DNA from: BOG-932 sp965276835
Lineage (GTDB): Bacteria > Pseudomonadota > Alphaproteobacteria > BOG-932 > Roseiterribacteraceae
Assembly (NCBI GenBank): GCA_965276835.1
Contig: OZ255631.1
Location: forward strand, 2,976,001 to 3,040,000
DNA length: 64,000 nucleotides
Reading direction: 5' to 3'
Made by a program: the position numbers and the translations under genes. The notes beneath the pieces were generated by a model. The model was given only the letters and a program-made list of their open reading frames with translations, did not search any database and was not told where the DNA came from. The first letter of the stretch is position 1; each line of letters starts with the position of its first letter. Shown here piece by piece: positions 26,601 through 35,548 of this stretch.

Positions 26601-29600
26601 TCGGGCTGGACCTTCGTCGCCTTGCGGCCGAAAGTGTCATAGGTCCAGCTTGTCGTCAGCAAATTCGGATCGGTCTGGCTCAGCAGGCCGCCGAATTTAA
26701 TATCGTAGTTGTAGCTGGTCGTCTGCGCGAGCGACGCCGGCGCCTTCGTCATCGAGGTCATGAATCGGCCGTCGGCGTCGAAGGTGTAGCTGGTTGCGAC
26801 GAATGCGGCATTCGACGCGTACCGCTTGATCTGAGTTACGTTTCCGAATGTGTCGCGCAACGCGTTGTCGAGCTCGACATACATCGTCGCGTTACCCGGC
26901 TCAATCACTTGGCTGTTAAGGGCACCGGTCACGGCATCGTAAGTGTATGTTGTCGTGCGCAGTCCAGTTGACTGCCCGCAGGCCGGCGTGCTCCCAAAGA
27001 CCGCACCGCTGCTCAAGGTCTGGCTCAACTCACCTAAGATCCAGTGAGTCGTGTCATTATGATACGTATTGCAGACGATTGCGGTATAGCCTTCGCTTGG
27101 CGACGTCACCATCGTTTTTGCAATATTTCCGTAGAAGAGGTTGTTCGTACCGTCGCTGATAGGTTCGTAGGAAGTTGTGGCCGTAATCACCGGTCCAGCC
27201 GTGCCGGTAAAGCTCCAAGATTTCTGGACAGTTTGGATGTCTCGCACGAATACCGGCTCAGTGTGACCTGAAACCGACGCGCTTGAAACGAAGCTGTTAT
27301 CAATCTCCTTGATCGCTTGATAGGTTGTGTGAGTTGGATTGTAGTGCCGCGTCGCCTGCCCCGAGATCGTCCCTGTCAATGGCCAGTTTTGATTGTAGTA
27401 GGTGACGTTTTGGATATTTGTCCCAGGGATATTCCAGGTCAGGTCGTCGCTCGAAACCCAGGCAAACCCTTCGAATCCATGCCCACTTAGGTCAGTTTGG
27501 GCTGTCCCGTAGGTGTATTGGAGTACGTAGCCGCCGCCTATGCCGTTATCCGCCGCGGACGAAGTCGCCACATAAATATCGGCCAAGCTGCTGACTGTCG
27601 GATAGGACGCATGGCTCCCTTTGTCATGAGCTTTGCCTTGAGCCCACTCCAAAGCATAAGAAAAGCTTGAGACAGCCCCTGTGCCGCTCGTGAAAGACGA
27701 AATCAGGTCGGGGGCGCCGTTCGACATCGCCACGATAAAGGGGGACCACGTCGGGAAATAGCACATCAGGTCGCTGCGCCCGTCGCCATTAAAATCGCCG
27801 CTGGTTATCGTACCGGTGCCCAAGGACCCACCCGGCAAGCTGTCCGTACACGACCAGCCCGAAGGCCCCCCTTTTGGGTCAAAACCGCCGGTGCCGTTGG
27901 AGACGGCGACCGTTACGATTCCACTCGAACTCTCACAGGCGAGGTCTGTCCTTCCATCGCCATTGAAGTCGCCTAAGGTGACGGTCGATGGGGAGGCGCA
28001 CCAGGAGCTGCCGTTGTTCCAGGCGCCGGCCGTATCGTCAAAACTGCCGTCGCCGTTCGAAAACGCCACAGTGTGATTACCGGCGCTGTCGTTGCAGGCC
28101 AGATCGGTTTTCCCGTCGCCGTCGAAATCGCCAAGAGTAAATGAACTTGTGGAGCAGAAGGGACCCACCCAAGACGCCTGCGTGAAGCTGCCGTCGCCGT
28201 TTGACATCGCCACGATATACTTGTTGGCATTGGCACCCGTACCGCGGCAGAGCAAATCCGTCCTTCGATCGCCGTCGAAATCCCCAGTCTGCAGGCGCGA
28301 AGGCGCACACCAGCCGCCCGTTGCCCAGGTCGTTTGCTCCGCGAATGACCCATCACCCTGCGAAAACGCGACCTTGTGCGAATTGTCGGTCGCATCGTTG
28401 CAAATCAGATCGGTCCGGCCGTCGCCGTCAAAATCTCCGATGCTGACGTCAGCTGCGGCATCGCAAAAAGTCGCGCTCCTCCATGCCGTTAGTGGGCCGA
28501 AGCTATTCGTCGCGGGATGATAGATATAAACGATATAGCTATGGGCTTGGACGCAGACCAAATCGGTTTTACCGTCACCATCGAAGTCGCCTGCCGCGAC
28601 CGCTCCAGGGGACGGGCAGGCCGCGGATATATGGCCTGTATCTGTGAAGGTGCCATCGCTATTCGACAGTAGGATATCGACGTTGCCGATTGAGCCGAGG
28701 CCAACGTTCACCATGTCCGTCTTGCCGTCGCCGTTAAAGTCACCATAGACGAAACTACCAAATCCAGTGACCTGTTCACTCCCCGCGGTAAATGTGCCCG
28801 GATTCGTGGATACGTCCGGCCAGGCGAACGTCGTTGCCGGTTCGCAGATACCGCCGCCCACGTTGCAGCGCTGTACGCTAATCAGTTCCTCGCGGTCGGT
28901 GACCGGACTTTGCTGATAGCCGAAGATGAAGCGGCTGACATTGACCGCCGTGCCTCCACCTGGCGGTACCGCATCGGTGTAAATGCTATTTAGCCGGAGC
29001 GACCCGGTGACGGCTTCGCCGCCTTGATGGAAGTTCCGAACGGCGTTGGCGGGGAGGCCCGTGCTATAGACGAAAGTGACCGCATTGCGCGCAGGGTGGC
29101 TACCGTTACCAGTATAGTTGATCGTAACAGGATAGATCGAGTTGCCCGTTAAAGCGTTGCTATAGTTCGCATAGTTGACGGTGTAAAAGTTCCCGAATGT
29201 ATCGATGGCCTTGTTCAGCGCCCAGACTCGCGCTGGCCCAGCGCCGCCATTGTCGAGCGCCTGCGAGTCCGTGGTGTTGCCATAATAGTAGGTTTTGCCG
29301 TCGCGGGTATCGACTTCGAAATAGCTCGGCCCGCCGCCCGGTGCAGTGCCGTGCGAAATGATCTGAGAGAAACTGTCGATCTCTGTACGATACTGTGCGC
29401 CATTGGCACCGTAGGCGGCGCCGCTGATCAGCATCAACCGTTTGCCGTCCAGGCAGAACCGATCCTGATTATCGTCATGGACGCCATGAAACTGGCCGTC
29501 CTGTGCAACGGTTTGTGGACAGCGCGAAATTTGCGACAGGCCGCCCACCGACCAACCGACACCGACGAAGCCATCGCCGCCCTGGCTGTTGTAATTGAGG

Positions 29601-29833
29601 CTTAGACTCGGCGCCATTCCCGCGGTTCCCGGCGGGATATCGATCGGAATGCTGTAGGTCACAGCCCCGACTTGGTTGACGCTCGCGGAGCCGGAAAGAC
29701 CGAAAGTGGCCGCACCGGACGAATGCGACATAACGATCGCCGGCAGCAACACTATCACCGGTGTCAGCCATCGACTCGCCTGGAATCCAGCCGACATACT
29801 ACACGCACGACCGATCATTCGCCGAACGAACAT
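23624..29833 (-). CDS. Giant secreted SpvB/FG-GAP/RHS-repeat protein 2
   Basis: A 2,069-residue protein from ATG at 29833, chosen because GGAGGG lies six bases upstream. A signal peptide ends near SSGA-ATF. The SpvB-like part (VNQVGAVTYSIPIDIPPGTA) is followed by seven FG-GAP repeats (about residues 360-690, Cys-containing), YD/RHS repeats and the core DPQIGKFSSADL...NRYAYVGGNPMNRSDPSG near 1800. The 265-residue tip has SQSN near residue 1892 and Gly-rich hydrophobic stretches (GAGAVVAGVGVSLDTFGLFT; GGPFGALTGVVYGGIGLFYP), suggesting a membrane-inserting activity. The architecture matches proteins 1 and 3. It is divergent from a small secreted protein gene. Confidence 0.9.
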   Translation of the reverse strand: MFVRRMIGRACSMSAGFQASRWLTPVIVLLPAIVMSHSSGAATFGLSGSASVNQVGAVTYSIPIDIPPGTAGMAPSLSLNYNSQGGDGFVGVGWSVGGLSQISRCPQTVAQDGQFHGVHDDNQDRFCLDGKRLMLISGAAYGANGAQYRTEIDSFSQIISHGTAPGGGPSYFEVDTRDGKTYYYGNTTDSQALDNGGAGPARVWALNKAIDTFGNFYTVNYANYSNALTGNSIYPVTINYTGNGSHPARNAVTFVYSTGLPANAVRNFHQGGEAVTGSLRLNSIYTDAVPPGGGTAVNVSRFIFGYQQSPVTDREELISVQRCNVGGGICEPATTFAWPDVSTNPGTFTAGSEQVTGFGSFVYGDFNGDGKTDMVNVGLGSIGNVDILLSNSDGTFTDTGHISAACPSPGAVAAGDFDGDGKTDLVCVQAHSYIVYIYHPATNSFGPLTAWRSATFCDAAADVSIGDFDGDGRTDLICNDATDNSHKVAFSQGDGSFAEQTTWATGGWCAPSRLQTGDFDGDRRTDLLCRGTGANANKYIVAMSNGDGSFTQASWVGPFCSTSSFTLGDFDGDGKTDLACNDSAGNHTVAFSNGDGSFDDTAGAWNNGSSWCASPSTVTLGDFNGDGRTDLACESSSGIVTVAVSNGTGGFDPKGGPSGWSCTDSLPGGSLGTGTITSGDFNGDGRSDLMCYFPTWSPFIVAMSNGAPDLISSFTSGTGAVSSFSYALEWAQGKAHDKGSHASYPTVSSLADIYVATSSAADNGIGGGYVLQYTYGTAQTDLSGHGFEGFAWVSSDDLTWNIPGTNIQNVTYYNQNWPLTGTISGQATRHYNPTHTTYQAIKEIDNSFVSSASVSGHTEPVFVRDIQTVQKSWSFTGTAGPVITATTSYEPISDGTNNLFYGNIAKTMVTSPSEGYTAIVCNTYHNDTTHWILGELSQTLSSGAVFGSTPACGQSTGLRTTTYTYDAVTGALNSQVIEPGNATMYVELDNALRDTFGNVTQIKRYASNAAFVATSYTFDADGRFMTSMTKAPASLAQTTSYNYDIKFGGLLSQTDPNLLTTSWTYDTFGRKATKVQPDGTTTSWTYSSATGCGSSSCYVNKTVTNAAGTVNVVPAATQVYDVLERPLWDLTPTFGGANSVVRNKTTYDTNGNVASKSLPYVAGTSSAGTTVYTYDDVSRVLTEQRADGGLVSHNYAIDATSTFNVVTTALCDTGGGAACLSGTGAFAPETTNTTTNSLRQVQTVVDANSTKTTYAYDPFNNPTSVTYGALINTVSMTYDLRGHRTQLVDPDSGTTNYTYDGLGKMLSQTDNTPNEIDFTYDLLDRPTGATAATGSTLSPTSSWTYDSATNGIGMLATSGTGTGTGFTTRSEFYDSFGRSNKTTTTVDGTNYNTIVTRANGRINTVTYPSGVKVDYNYTANGYLKSITDDTSGLAYWTANTEDASLNVTEETYGNGAVTTQSYFPTTGLVQEIQTVRSDATTVQDWVYSWDVAGNVTTRQAVGHGVETFSYDPGNRLTGDAFSGGYAGLPAKSYAYNAVGSITSKSEVGTYQYSGAGPHAVTKISGTVNSGAGTVTGPTYSYDAVGRLTIGGGRAYAYSGFGTPSCIATGTTTCVASGSTASTFTFDAEHNRVKQAAPEGTTIYIAAQGVRTEIFTGTAGTAWWRSYLMVGSQAVAMIQTAGTTTTVRYFHYDHLGSVTGITNDAGGSSSYAFDPWGMPRCTAVGTGCSADGADNVGDTITSSVNRGFTGQEQLQDSYLVHMNARVYDPQIGKFSSADLADGAPNGAGDWNRYAYVGGNPMNRSDPSGTYTIRICPDGPCNTTGFDDLTGGTTESENLNASFASIVNAAQGLANATQAYISSMSAMEQSYIQQQGSLLTDAPEGSVGIGGVSQSNLSINLPSFSDQVAALLAGNGVVSATPMAQSVYQNGGIALFSLGTWLAGVENGPVAGWTFGSNGTWYPSGWGGNGSVSILSDAADLAHGAGAVVAGVGVSLDTFGLFTGQISALHWTANGTVAAYSVVGGPFGALTGVVYGGIGLFYPGGQRGFATDYGSAARQLPGSTGIWPAPF
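24151..24166 (-). repeat. Tip boundary motif in RHS gene 2
   Basis: On the minus strand this reads GTGTCCCAAAGTAATC and encodes the VSQSN segment of tip 2. Close copies lie at 15564-15579 (+, in RHS gene 1, one mismatch), 16408-16424 (+, orphan tip) and 23161-23180 (-, orphan tip). All mark the beginning of a variable segment. Confidence 0.6.
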
Positions 29834-30098
29834 CGACACCCTCCAGGTCCTATTTTTTGTTACCATATCCGGGATTCTTAACCTTACAAGCTATATTATA
29901 ATCTCCATGCAATTATTATTATTACAGTCAGTTTTAGGAAAAATTCCTCTATGTAATTATAGTACTGCTCGGTACTTAACCGTTCCGTGCTGCGACATCT
30001 TTAAAAGATTTTACTTTATCCCTTGCCCCTACATGTTAGGCTGAAAGGATCAGGCTGGCATTTGGACCGGCTTCAGGACCGACGAACAGGGGATTGGT
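29834..30098. promoter_or_regulatory. AT-rich divergent promoter region of module 2
   Basis: A 265-base AT-rich spacer between RHS gene 2 (leftward) and small secreted protein gene 2 (rightward). TATAAT at 29897-29902 reads rightward and is a -10 candidate for the latter, although no good -35 is paired with it. Such AT-rich DNA in a GC-rich region is a typical target of xenogeneic silencers. No specific operator is recognised. Confidence 0.45.
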
Positions 30099-30575
30099 AT
30101 GCACATCAGACTAAACGGTGTCATAGTGGGCGGCGCGCTGCTCGCCGCGCCGTTGGCAATCGGACAAATAACGGTAGGGACCGCATCGCCGCCGGCCGCT
30201 GTCGCGCCCGAAGGCTGTGCTCCGGACATCGCCCAGCAATGTTCAGGTTCAACGACTGCAAGTGCGCAGTCTCAGTGCTTGGCCGGAAAAACCAGCACCG
30301 TCTCCGAGGCTTGCCGTGCTGCCATGGTGCAGACACCGCCACCCGGCATGGCAAAACACCTCGGTAACGATCCCACGCCCAACACTACACCGCCGCCGGC
30401 ACAGCCGATCAATATGCCCGGCTACGTGCCGCCCCCAACGCCCGTCGCCTCGGCTCGAGTCATTCCGACCCCGCCTCAGCCCGCGTTCACGCCGCCAACC
30501 GTCGTGCTCGCCTCGCCGATCAGCACGGTTCTAACGCCGGCCTCAACGACACCCCCACAACCGCCTGTGCAATGA
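30099..30575 (+). CDS. Small secreted Cys/Pro-rich protein, partner of RHS protein 2
   Basis: A 158-residue protein with a signal peptide (MHIRLNGVIVGGALLAAPLA). A four-Cys block follows (GCAPDIAQQC, SQCLAGK, EACRAAM), matching the spacing of GLG1-type cysteine-rich repeats. Next come MAKHLGNDPTPNTTPPPAQP and a Pro/Thr-rich tail. It is divergent from RHS gene 2, exactly as paralogue 1 is from RHS gene 1. AGGGG precedes the ATG. Secretion is well supported; a partner role with the RHS protein is inferred. Confidence 0.75.
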   Translation: MHIRLNGVIVGGALLAAPLAIGQITVGTASPPAAVAPEGCAPDIAQQCSGSTTASAQSQCLAGKTSTVSEACRAAMVQTPPPGMAKHLGNDPTPNTTPPPAQPINMPGYVPPPTPVASARVIPTPPQPAFTPPTVVLASPISTVLTPASTTPPQPPVQ

Positions 30576-30839
30576 GACGCGAAGCCACCGAGTTAGTCAT
30601 CTCGGAAACGATTAGGTGGCTACGCGAAAAAACCTTTTTCCGAAGCAGGCGTCTAACGGTGAGGCCATAGGCGCTAATCTTACCTAGACGCGACTCAGTT
30701 CGCGGAAAGCAACCGGCTGGTGGCAGCCGAATGCGGGATGTCCGCTTGGGAGCATCGCAATTAGCCGCCTGTATGACGTGGATAGACGCACAGTAGGCCA
30801 GAAAGATATCGTGCAGTCAGTTTCAGATGGCCCGGGGGG

Positions 30840-31238
30840 AGGCCCGCTCAAGTTTGTCCGCGGGCCTGCATAGCGCCGATTTCATTCTCCAATTACACGG
30901 CAGCGGTAGCGATTGGAGCGGCTCTGGCAACGGCCGTTTCCGCCGCGGGTGAAGGTATTACCCTTGGCGGCGACACTCCGTTTACGAGAACATTCGCCTC
31001 AGTGGGTGTAGTGTACGCTCCCATAGCCATCGGTTCAGGGGGAGCCGCCGCTCTGTTGGGCAGCTTTGCTAACGGTAATATGGACTCAGTCTCGGATTTC
31101 GATGTAACCCAGCCTGCGAACTGGGGTACCACTGTCGCTTCCAGCAGAATCCCTGACGCGAGCCGTTGCGCTCAAACGATGGGTGACGCGGCGAAGCAGG
31201 CGGCTGATCTCGCCGGTGGAGCGCAAGCATGTCATTGA
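30840..31238 (+). pseudogene. Hydrophobic RHS-tip-like remnant
   Basis: An open frame without a convincing start reads ISFSNYTAAVAIGAALATAV, then VGVVYAPIAIGSGGAAALLG and ends GGAQACH. The Gly/Ala-rich hydrophobic hairpins resemble the membrane-type tip of RHS protein 2 in style but not in sequence. It lies on the opposite strand to RHS gene 2, behind the small secreted protein gene, and is followed by IS remnants. Probably a stranded tip. The 264 bases before it hold no gene I can support. Confidence 0.4.
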
Positions 31239-31262
31239 TCGGCGAAAAAACTGAAAAAAGGA

Positions 31263-31584
31263 ACGTTGCACCCGGCAAGCTGGTCCACACCATCCTCGAC
31301 AATTGCGCCACGCACTAGCACCCGAAGGTTCGTGCATGGCTCGAACGCCATCCGCGATGGGTGTTCCACTTCACCCACCTCCGGCCCCTGGCTCAAGGCC
31401 GTGGAAAACTTCTTTCCAGCTCTCGCAAACGGCGCATCAGGCGCGGCCCTTCAAACCGACACCTGCAGGCCGCCATCAATCGATATCTCGAGCAGCACAA
31501 CAACGATCAAAGCCCTTCGTCTGGACCAAACCAGCCAAAGACACCCTCGCCAAGGTCAATCGACTCCCTGTAGCATCCGTCTGA
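31263..31584 (+). pseudogene. IS630-family transposase, C-terminal remnant
   Basis: Translation in shifting frames gives GKLVHTILDNCATH, a stop, then HPKVRAWLERHPRWVFHFT, an FF block, LQAAINRYLEQHNND, and FVWTKPAKDTLAKVNRLP before the stop at 31582-31584. This is the end of an IS630-type DDE transposase with a nonsense codon and at least one frameshift. The N-terminal two thirds are missing. Confidence 0.75.
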
Positions 31585-31741
31585 ATCAGTGCACTAGACG
31601 CAGGCGCGGTAGCGATACTGGATCAATTGATCGGTGCATCACCAGTGAGCGCTAGCTGTCGCATCTATGAAGGTTGTTCCTCCAAGATGAGGCTAAGAAG
31701 CTGGGTTGCGAAGCCAACCAGCCCTAAGCCTCACCTCGCGG

Positions 31742-32163
31742 GAACGTGCACAAGAATGCTCGCCCGATGGCGCAAGGTCGAGGGCTAATGATCGAGCGGA
31801 TAGAGCGACAGGTCGGGCTGTGAAGGGCGCTGCACACGCTGGCGTTTCTGAACGCACAGGTTACGAGTGGCTTGGGCGTCGGTGAGCTGGGTCTTCAGGA
31901 CCGAAGTTCGGCGCCGCACCGGACGCCCAATGACCGTGTGTCGGAGATTGAACGGCTCCGCCGCGAGAGGATGACCGGTCCGGCGATCTCACAGGTTCTG
32001 GCGATGCCCCGATCAACGGTGGGGGCAATCCTGCGCCGCTTAGGCCTGGGCAAGCTGTCGCGCTCGATCCCAGACCGACGGTCGTGCGCTCCGAGCGCGC
32101 CATGCCTGGAGAACTGATCCACCTAGATATCAAGAGCTGGGGTAAGATCGATGGGGTCTGCCA
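31742..32163 (+). pseudogene. IS481-family transposase, N-terminal remnant
   Basis: Fragments in more than one frame match the IS481 N-terminal HTH: VHKNARPMAQGRG, LGLQDRSSAPHRTPNDRVSE, IERLRRERMTGPAISQVLAM and PRSTVGAILRRLGLGKLSR. ERAMPGELIHLDIKSWGKID, the start of the DDE domain, follows. It is frameshifted and cut off just before the gspD stop codon. Inactive. Confidence 0.75.
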
Positions 32164-32175
32164 TATCTCCAACTC

Positions 32176-34449
32176 TCACTTCCCCGGCTTCAGCGGCACG
32201 AATTCGTCCTTTAGATCCATCAACTTCGCGCGCAAGTCGGCGGTAACCGCCGCCGCGTCGCGCCCGTCATGGATCACCCGCGGTGTGATCAAGACCAGCA
32301 ATTCCGTGCGCGTGCTGTTGTCTGTATCCTGGCGAAACAACTGTCCCAAGACCGGGATGTCCTGAAGATAGGGTACGCCGCCTTTGCCGTTCGTGCGGCT
32401 ATCTTTGATTAAGCCACCCAGGGCAATCGTCTGGCCATCCTGAATGGCAACGGTGCTGCCGATTTTGCGCTCGTTGATCGTTGGGGAATTGAGCGTGGAC
32501 GTCGTGGTGTTGGCCACGTCGCTGACCTCCTGCGAGATGTCCATCAGAACCAGGCCACCTTCGTTGACGCGCGGGGTTACGGTCAGGATGACGCCGGTGT
32601 CCTTATATTCGATGGAGCTGACGATCGGGGCGTCGGAGGTTACCGTACTGACCGAGGATTGGGTCGCGACCGGCACCTGGTCACCAACCTGCAGCGTCGC
32701 CGTCTGATTGTTCAGAACCATCAGCTTCGGCGACGACAGCACATCGACCTTTGTCAGATCCTGCAAAGCGCTCAAAACCGCCGTAATCTTCGAACCACCA
32801 GTGTAGAGATAGGAAAACCCGGGAAAGCTCTGCGCCACAGCGCCGGTATTGACGCCGGAAAGCGTCAGGTTGTTGTGGCCGTTGTTGAACGCCCATTGCA
32901 CGCCGAAGTTCATATCCTTGGTCAGCGTCACCTCGGCAATTGCCGCCTCGATCATCACCTGGAGCGGAAGGATATCGAGTCGTTTGAGCGCAGCCTCTAT
33001 GATTGCGTATTCGGATGTCGTGGCGACGATCAGCAGGGCATTGTTCACCTCATCCGCGGTAATGGATACACCGTTCTCGCTTCCGTTGGCATTCGCACTC
33101 GGCCCCGGAAGACCGCTGCCGCTATCCGCCGCTGCTACAATTCCGCTGGCGCTCTGTTGTTGCATGCCACCGCCGAGTGTGGGCTGACCAACCCCGAGGC
33201 CACCGCCGCCGCCACCGAAGCTTCCACCACCCGAAAACCCCTGGGTCCCGCCTCCACTGAATCCCGACGACTGAGCCGACCGCCCCTGTCCGGATGCGCC
33301 CTGCCCTTGCCCCGACTGCGTGTCGCTGCTGCGAATACCCAGAGCCTTACCGAGAACACGCGACAGGTCGCTGGCGCGGCCATTCTGGACGTAATAGACG
33401 AAGATTCGACGCTCGGTTGTGTCGTTCCCCTGGTCGAGCCGCGTAACCCAGCCGCGCAGTTCTTCCAAATACTTAGGCTGAGGCGTGATCGCGAGGACGG
33501 CGTTCATCCTGTCGATCGCGATCAGCCGCACCTGCCCCGCCATCGGACTGTTCTCGTCACCCATGACATGCTGCAAGTCCACCGCCATCTGTTTGGCGGT
33601 TGCGACCTTCGGCTTGAATAGCGCGAAGGACATGCCGTGCAGCCAATCGACATCGAAGGTCGCGATATTCTCGCGGATCGCCGCGCGCTCGCCTTCGGTG
33701 CCGCCGATCACGATCATGTTGCGCGCCTGATCGACTTGCACGATCGTGCCCTGCGGCGTCAGCGGTTCGAGCACACGGCGCATCTGGTCGGGACTGACAT
33801 AATGCAGCGAGACGATCTCGGTACCATATCCATCCTCATTGCCGCCTACATTGGCTGCCTTGCCCGCACTGCCGAACGGCACGACGGAATAGAAGCCGCT
33901 TTGCTGAACCAGCGCCAGCCCGTTGGCGCGCAGCACGGTCTCGAACGCGGGCAACACGTCCTGTCTACGAAGTTTCTGATTAGTCTGGACAGTAATCGTC
34001 CCTTGCACCGCGCTGTCGACCAGATAGTTCAAGCCCAGCAGGTCGCCCAGCACACTCTTGGCAACCTCGCGGATATCGGCATTGAAGAAATCGAGCGCGA
34101 CCTCGCCATCCGCCCCCGTCTTGACGCTGCCGCCACCTTTCACCGGCGGTGCGTAAAAGTCGCCCGTTCCAGCATAGATCGTGCTGCTCGTCTTCCCTGC
34201 CCCCTTGCCGATCGCGCCGTTATCGCGCCCGCCGAATCGGCGCAACTCGATCGGTCCTTCGCCGGACGATCTGGTTTCGACCGTGGTCGTCGTCGTTTTC
34301 TGTTCGGCGACCGCAGGGCGATCCTTGTCCGCGCAACTGGAGATGATGCAGAGCACCAACAGCAGCCCAGCGATCCGGACGGACGCCAAGGCATAAGACA
34401 TGTTCATCGCGACTGACTCCCGGGATAATCCGGCGTCAACCCTGCTCAT
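32176..34449 (-). CDS. gspD: Type II secretion system secretin GspD
   Basis: A 757-residue outer-membrane secretin. A lipoprotein-type signal (LLLVLCIISSCADKD) is followed by N-domains (VALDFFNADIREVAKSVLGD; GTITVQTNQKLRRQDVLPAF). A Gly/Ser/Gln-rich insert occupies about 390-460. The C-terminal secretin domain has LQVGDQVPVATQSSV and KIGSTVAIQDGQTIALGGLI. The start at 34449 overlaps the previous gene's stop (ATGA); ATG at 34407 with GGGAG nine bases upstream is an alternative that shortens the leader. It is the last gene of the leftward gsp operon. The Gly-rich insert is unusual in length. Confidence 0.93.
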   Translation of the reverse strand: MSRVDAGLSRESVAMNMSYALASVRIAGLLLVLCIISSCADKDRPAVAEQKTTTTTVETRSSGEGPIELRRFGGRDNGAIGKGAGKTSSTIYAGTGDFYAPPVKGGGSVKTGADGEVALDFFNADIREVAKSVLGDLLGLNYLVDSAVQGTITVQTNQKLRRQDVLPAFETVLRANGLALVQQSGFYSVVPFGSAGKAANVGGNEDGYGTEIVSLHYVSPDQMRRVLEPLTPQGTIVQVDQARNMIVIGGTEGERAAIRENIATFDVDWLHGMSFALFKPKVATAKQMAVDLQHVMGDENSPMAGQVRLIAIDRMNAVLAITPQPKYLEELRGWVTRLDQGNDTTERRIFVYYVQNGRASDLSRVLGKALGIRSSDTQSGQGQGASGQGRSAQSSGFSGGGTQGFSGGGSFGGGGGGLGVGQPTLGGGMQQQSASGIVAAADSGSGLPGPSANANGSENGVSITADEVNNALLIVATTSEYAIIEAALKRLDILPLQVMIEAAIAEVTLTKDMNFGVQWAFNNGHNNLTLSGVNTGAVAQSFPGFSYLYTGGSKITAVLSALQDLTKVDVLSSPKLMVLNNQTATLQVGDQVPVATQSSVSTVTSDAPIVSSIEYKDTGVILTVTPRVNEGGLVLMDISQEVSDVANTTTSTLNSPTINERKIGSTVAIQDGQTIALGGLIKDSRTNGKGGVPYLQDIPVLGQLFRQDTDNSTRTELLVLITPRVIHDGRDAAAVTADLRAKLMDLKDEFVPLKPGK

Positions 34450-34973
34450 GGCTGCCGTATCCCCATATTGGTCCTGGAGCCCTTGGGCCCCTGTTGGTTC
34501 TTATCGGATTTGATAGCGAGTTCCTGGCGTTGACCGCCTGAAACGAAGATAAGTTTATTCGGCTCAATTGTCTCCAGCGTCCAGCCTTCTATCGCTTGAC
34601 CGGCCCGCAGGTGGACCGTCGCGCCCGAGGGGTTGCGCAATACGGCCACGGCGCGATCGGGCGCGGCAACGATCCCAACTATCGTATAGGTGTTGAGCGT
34701 CTGTACTTGTGCGGATGTTGCGGCGGCTTCGGCGGCTGGCGGTCGGCGGCCGGCAACAAAAAGCGGCCGTTGCGCAACTTCCGCATAGTCGGCGGGCGCA
34801 TCGATCCGCAATGGACGCGAATTCGTAGCTATTCTGGCCGTTCCGGTATTTCCGGGGTCCAGGGTTTTCGGCAAGTCCAGCGACACCGGCCGCAGACCTT
34901 GCCAGCCGGCCAGGCCGAAAAGCACAGCCCCCAAAGCCGCGGTCACCACCCATCGCCGGCTGGGCACGATCAT
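34446..34973 (-). CDS. gspC: Type II secretion system GspC-like inner-membrane protein
   Basis: A 175-residue protein with one N-terminal membrane anchor (WVVTAALGAVLFGLAGW). A small periplasmic homology region follows (TYTIVGIVAAPDRAVAVLRN; VHLRAGQAIEGWTLETIEPN). It lacks a PDZ domain, as expected for short GspC/GspN-type proteins of alphaproteobacteria, which link the inner-membrane platform to the secretin. Overlaps with gspM and gspD indicate translational coupling. GspN is an alternative name for such short forms. Confidence 0.75.
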   Translation of the reverse strand: MIVPSRRWVVTAALGAVLFGLAGWQGLRPVSLDLPKTLDPGNTGTARIATNSRPLRIDAPADYAEVAQRPLFVAGRRPPAAEAAATSAQVQTLNTYTIVGIVAAPDRAVAVLRNPSGATVHLRAGQAIEGWTLETIEPNKLIFVSGGQRQELAIKSDKNQQGPKGSRTNMGIRQP

Positions 34974-35548
34974 TCTGAGGTTCCCGTAAGGCCGGTAATC
35001 TCAAGCTGGATCGTGATCGGGATGCTGCGACGTGCCGGAGGTAGATTGCTTTGTTGTTCCTGGCCATGAACCGACAAACTACGGACCAGAAAGATCGGCG
35101 TATGACCTTCCAGCTTGGACAGAATATTCGCCAGCTGACCGGTGTCGGCCTCAAGATCGACGCGAACGCCGATTCGATTCAAGCTCCCCTCCGGGACCGG
35201 TGGCAATTGCTGAATGGTCCGCAAGGTTGCGCCGTCGCCTTCGGCGATCCTCTTGACCTCCGATTGCAAGACGGCGCCGGCGACGTTGGCGTTGGGCGCC
35301 ATCAGGATAGCATTGCGGTCGTGCTGACCCTGCCCAAGCTTGGCGATAGCATCTTTCAGCGTCGGCCCTTCAGCGGAAGTTTGGCGCAGACGCACGATCA
35401 TGTCCGCGGTACGGTCCGCCTGCTCGGCTTGCCGCTGCCAAAGCGACAGCAGCGGATCCAGAACCGACAGCCATATCAGGATGATCAGCACGATAAGAAT
35501 AGCCAGCGCGGCCATCCTTGTCGGCGGAATGCGTTCGGTGAGCGTCAT
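34970..35548 (-). CDS. gspM: Type II secretion system GspM-like (PilO-type) protein
   Basis: A 192-residue protein with an N-terminal transmembrane helix (MAALAILIVLIILIWLSVLD). A coiled coil follows (LWQRQAEQADRTADMIVRLR), then a ferredoxin-like periplasmic domain (RIGVRVDLEADTGQLANILS). This is the GspM/PilO layout. It assembles with GspL on the cytoplasmic membrane. Overlaps by four bases both upstream and downstream place it firmly in the gsp operon. Confidence 0.82.
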   Translation of the reverse strand: MTLTERIPPTRMAALAILIVLIILIWLSVLDPLLSLWQRQAEQADRTADMIVRLRQTSAEGPTLKDAIAKLGQGQHDRNAILMAPNANVAGAVLQSEVKRIAEGDGATLRTIQQLPPVPEGSLNRIGVRVDLEADTGQLANILSKLEGHTPIFLVRSLSVHGQEQQSNLPPARRSIPITIQLEITGLTGTSE

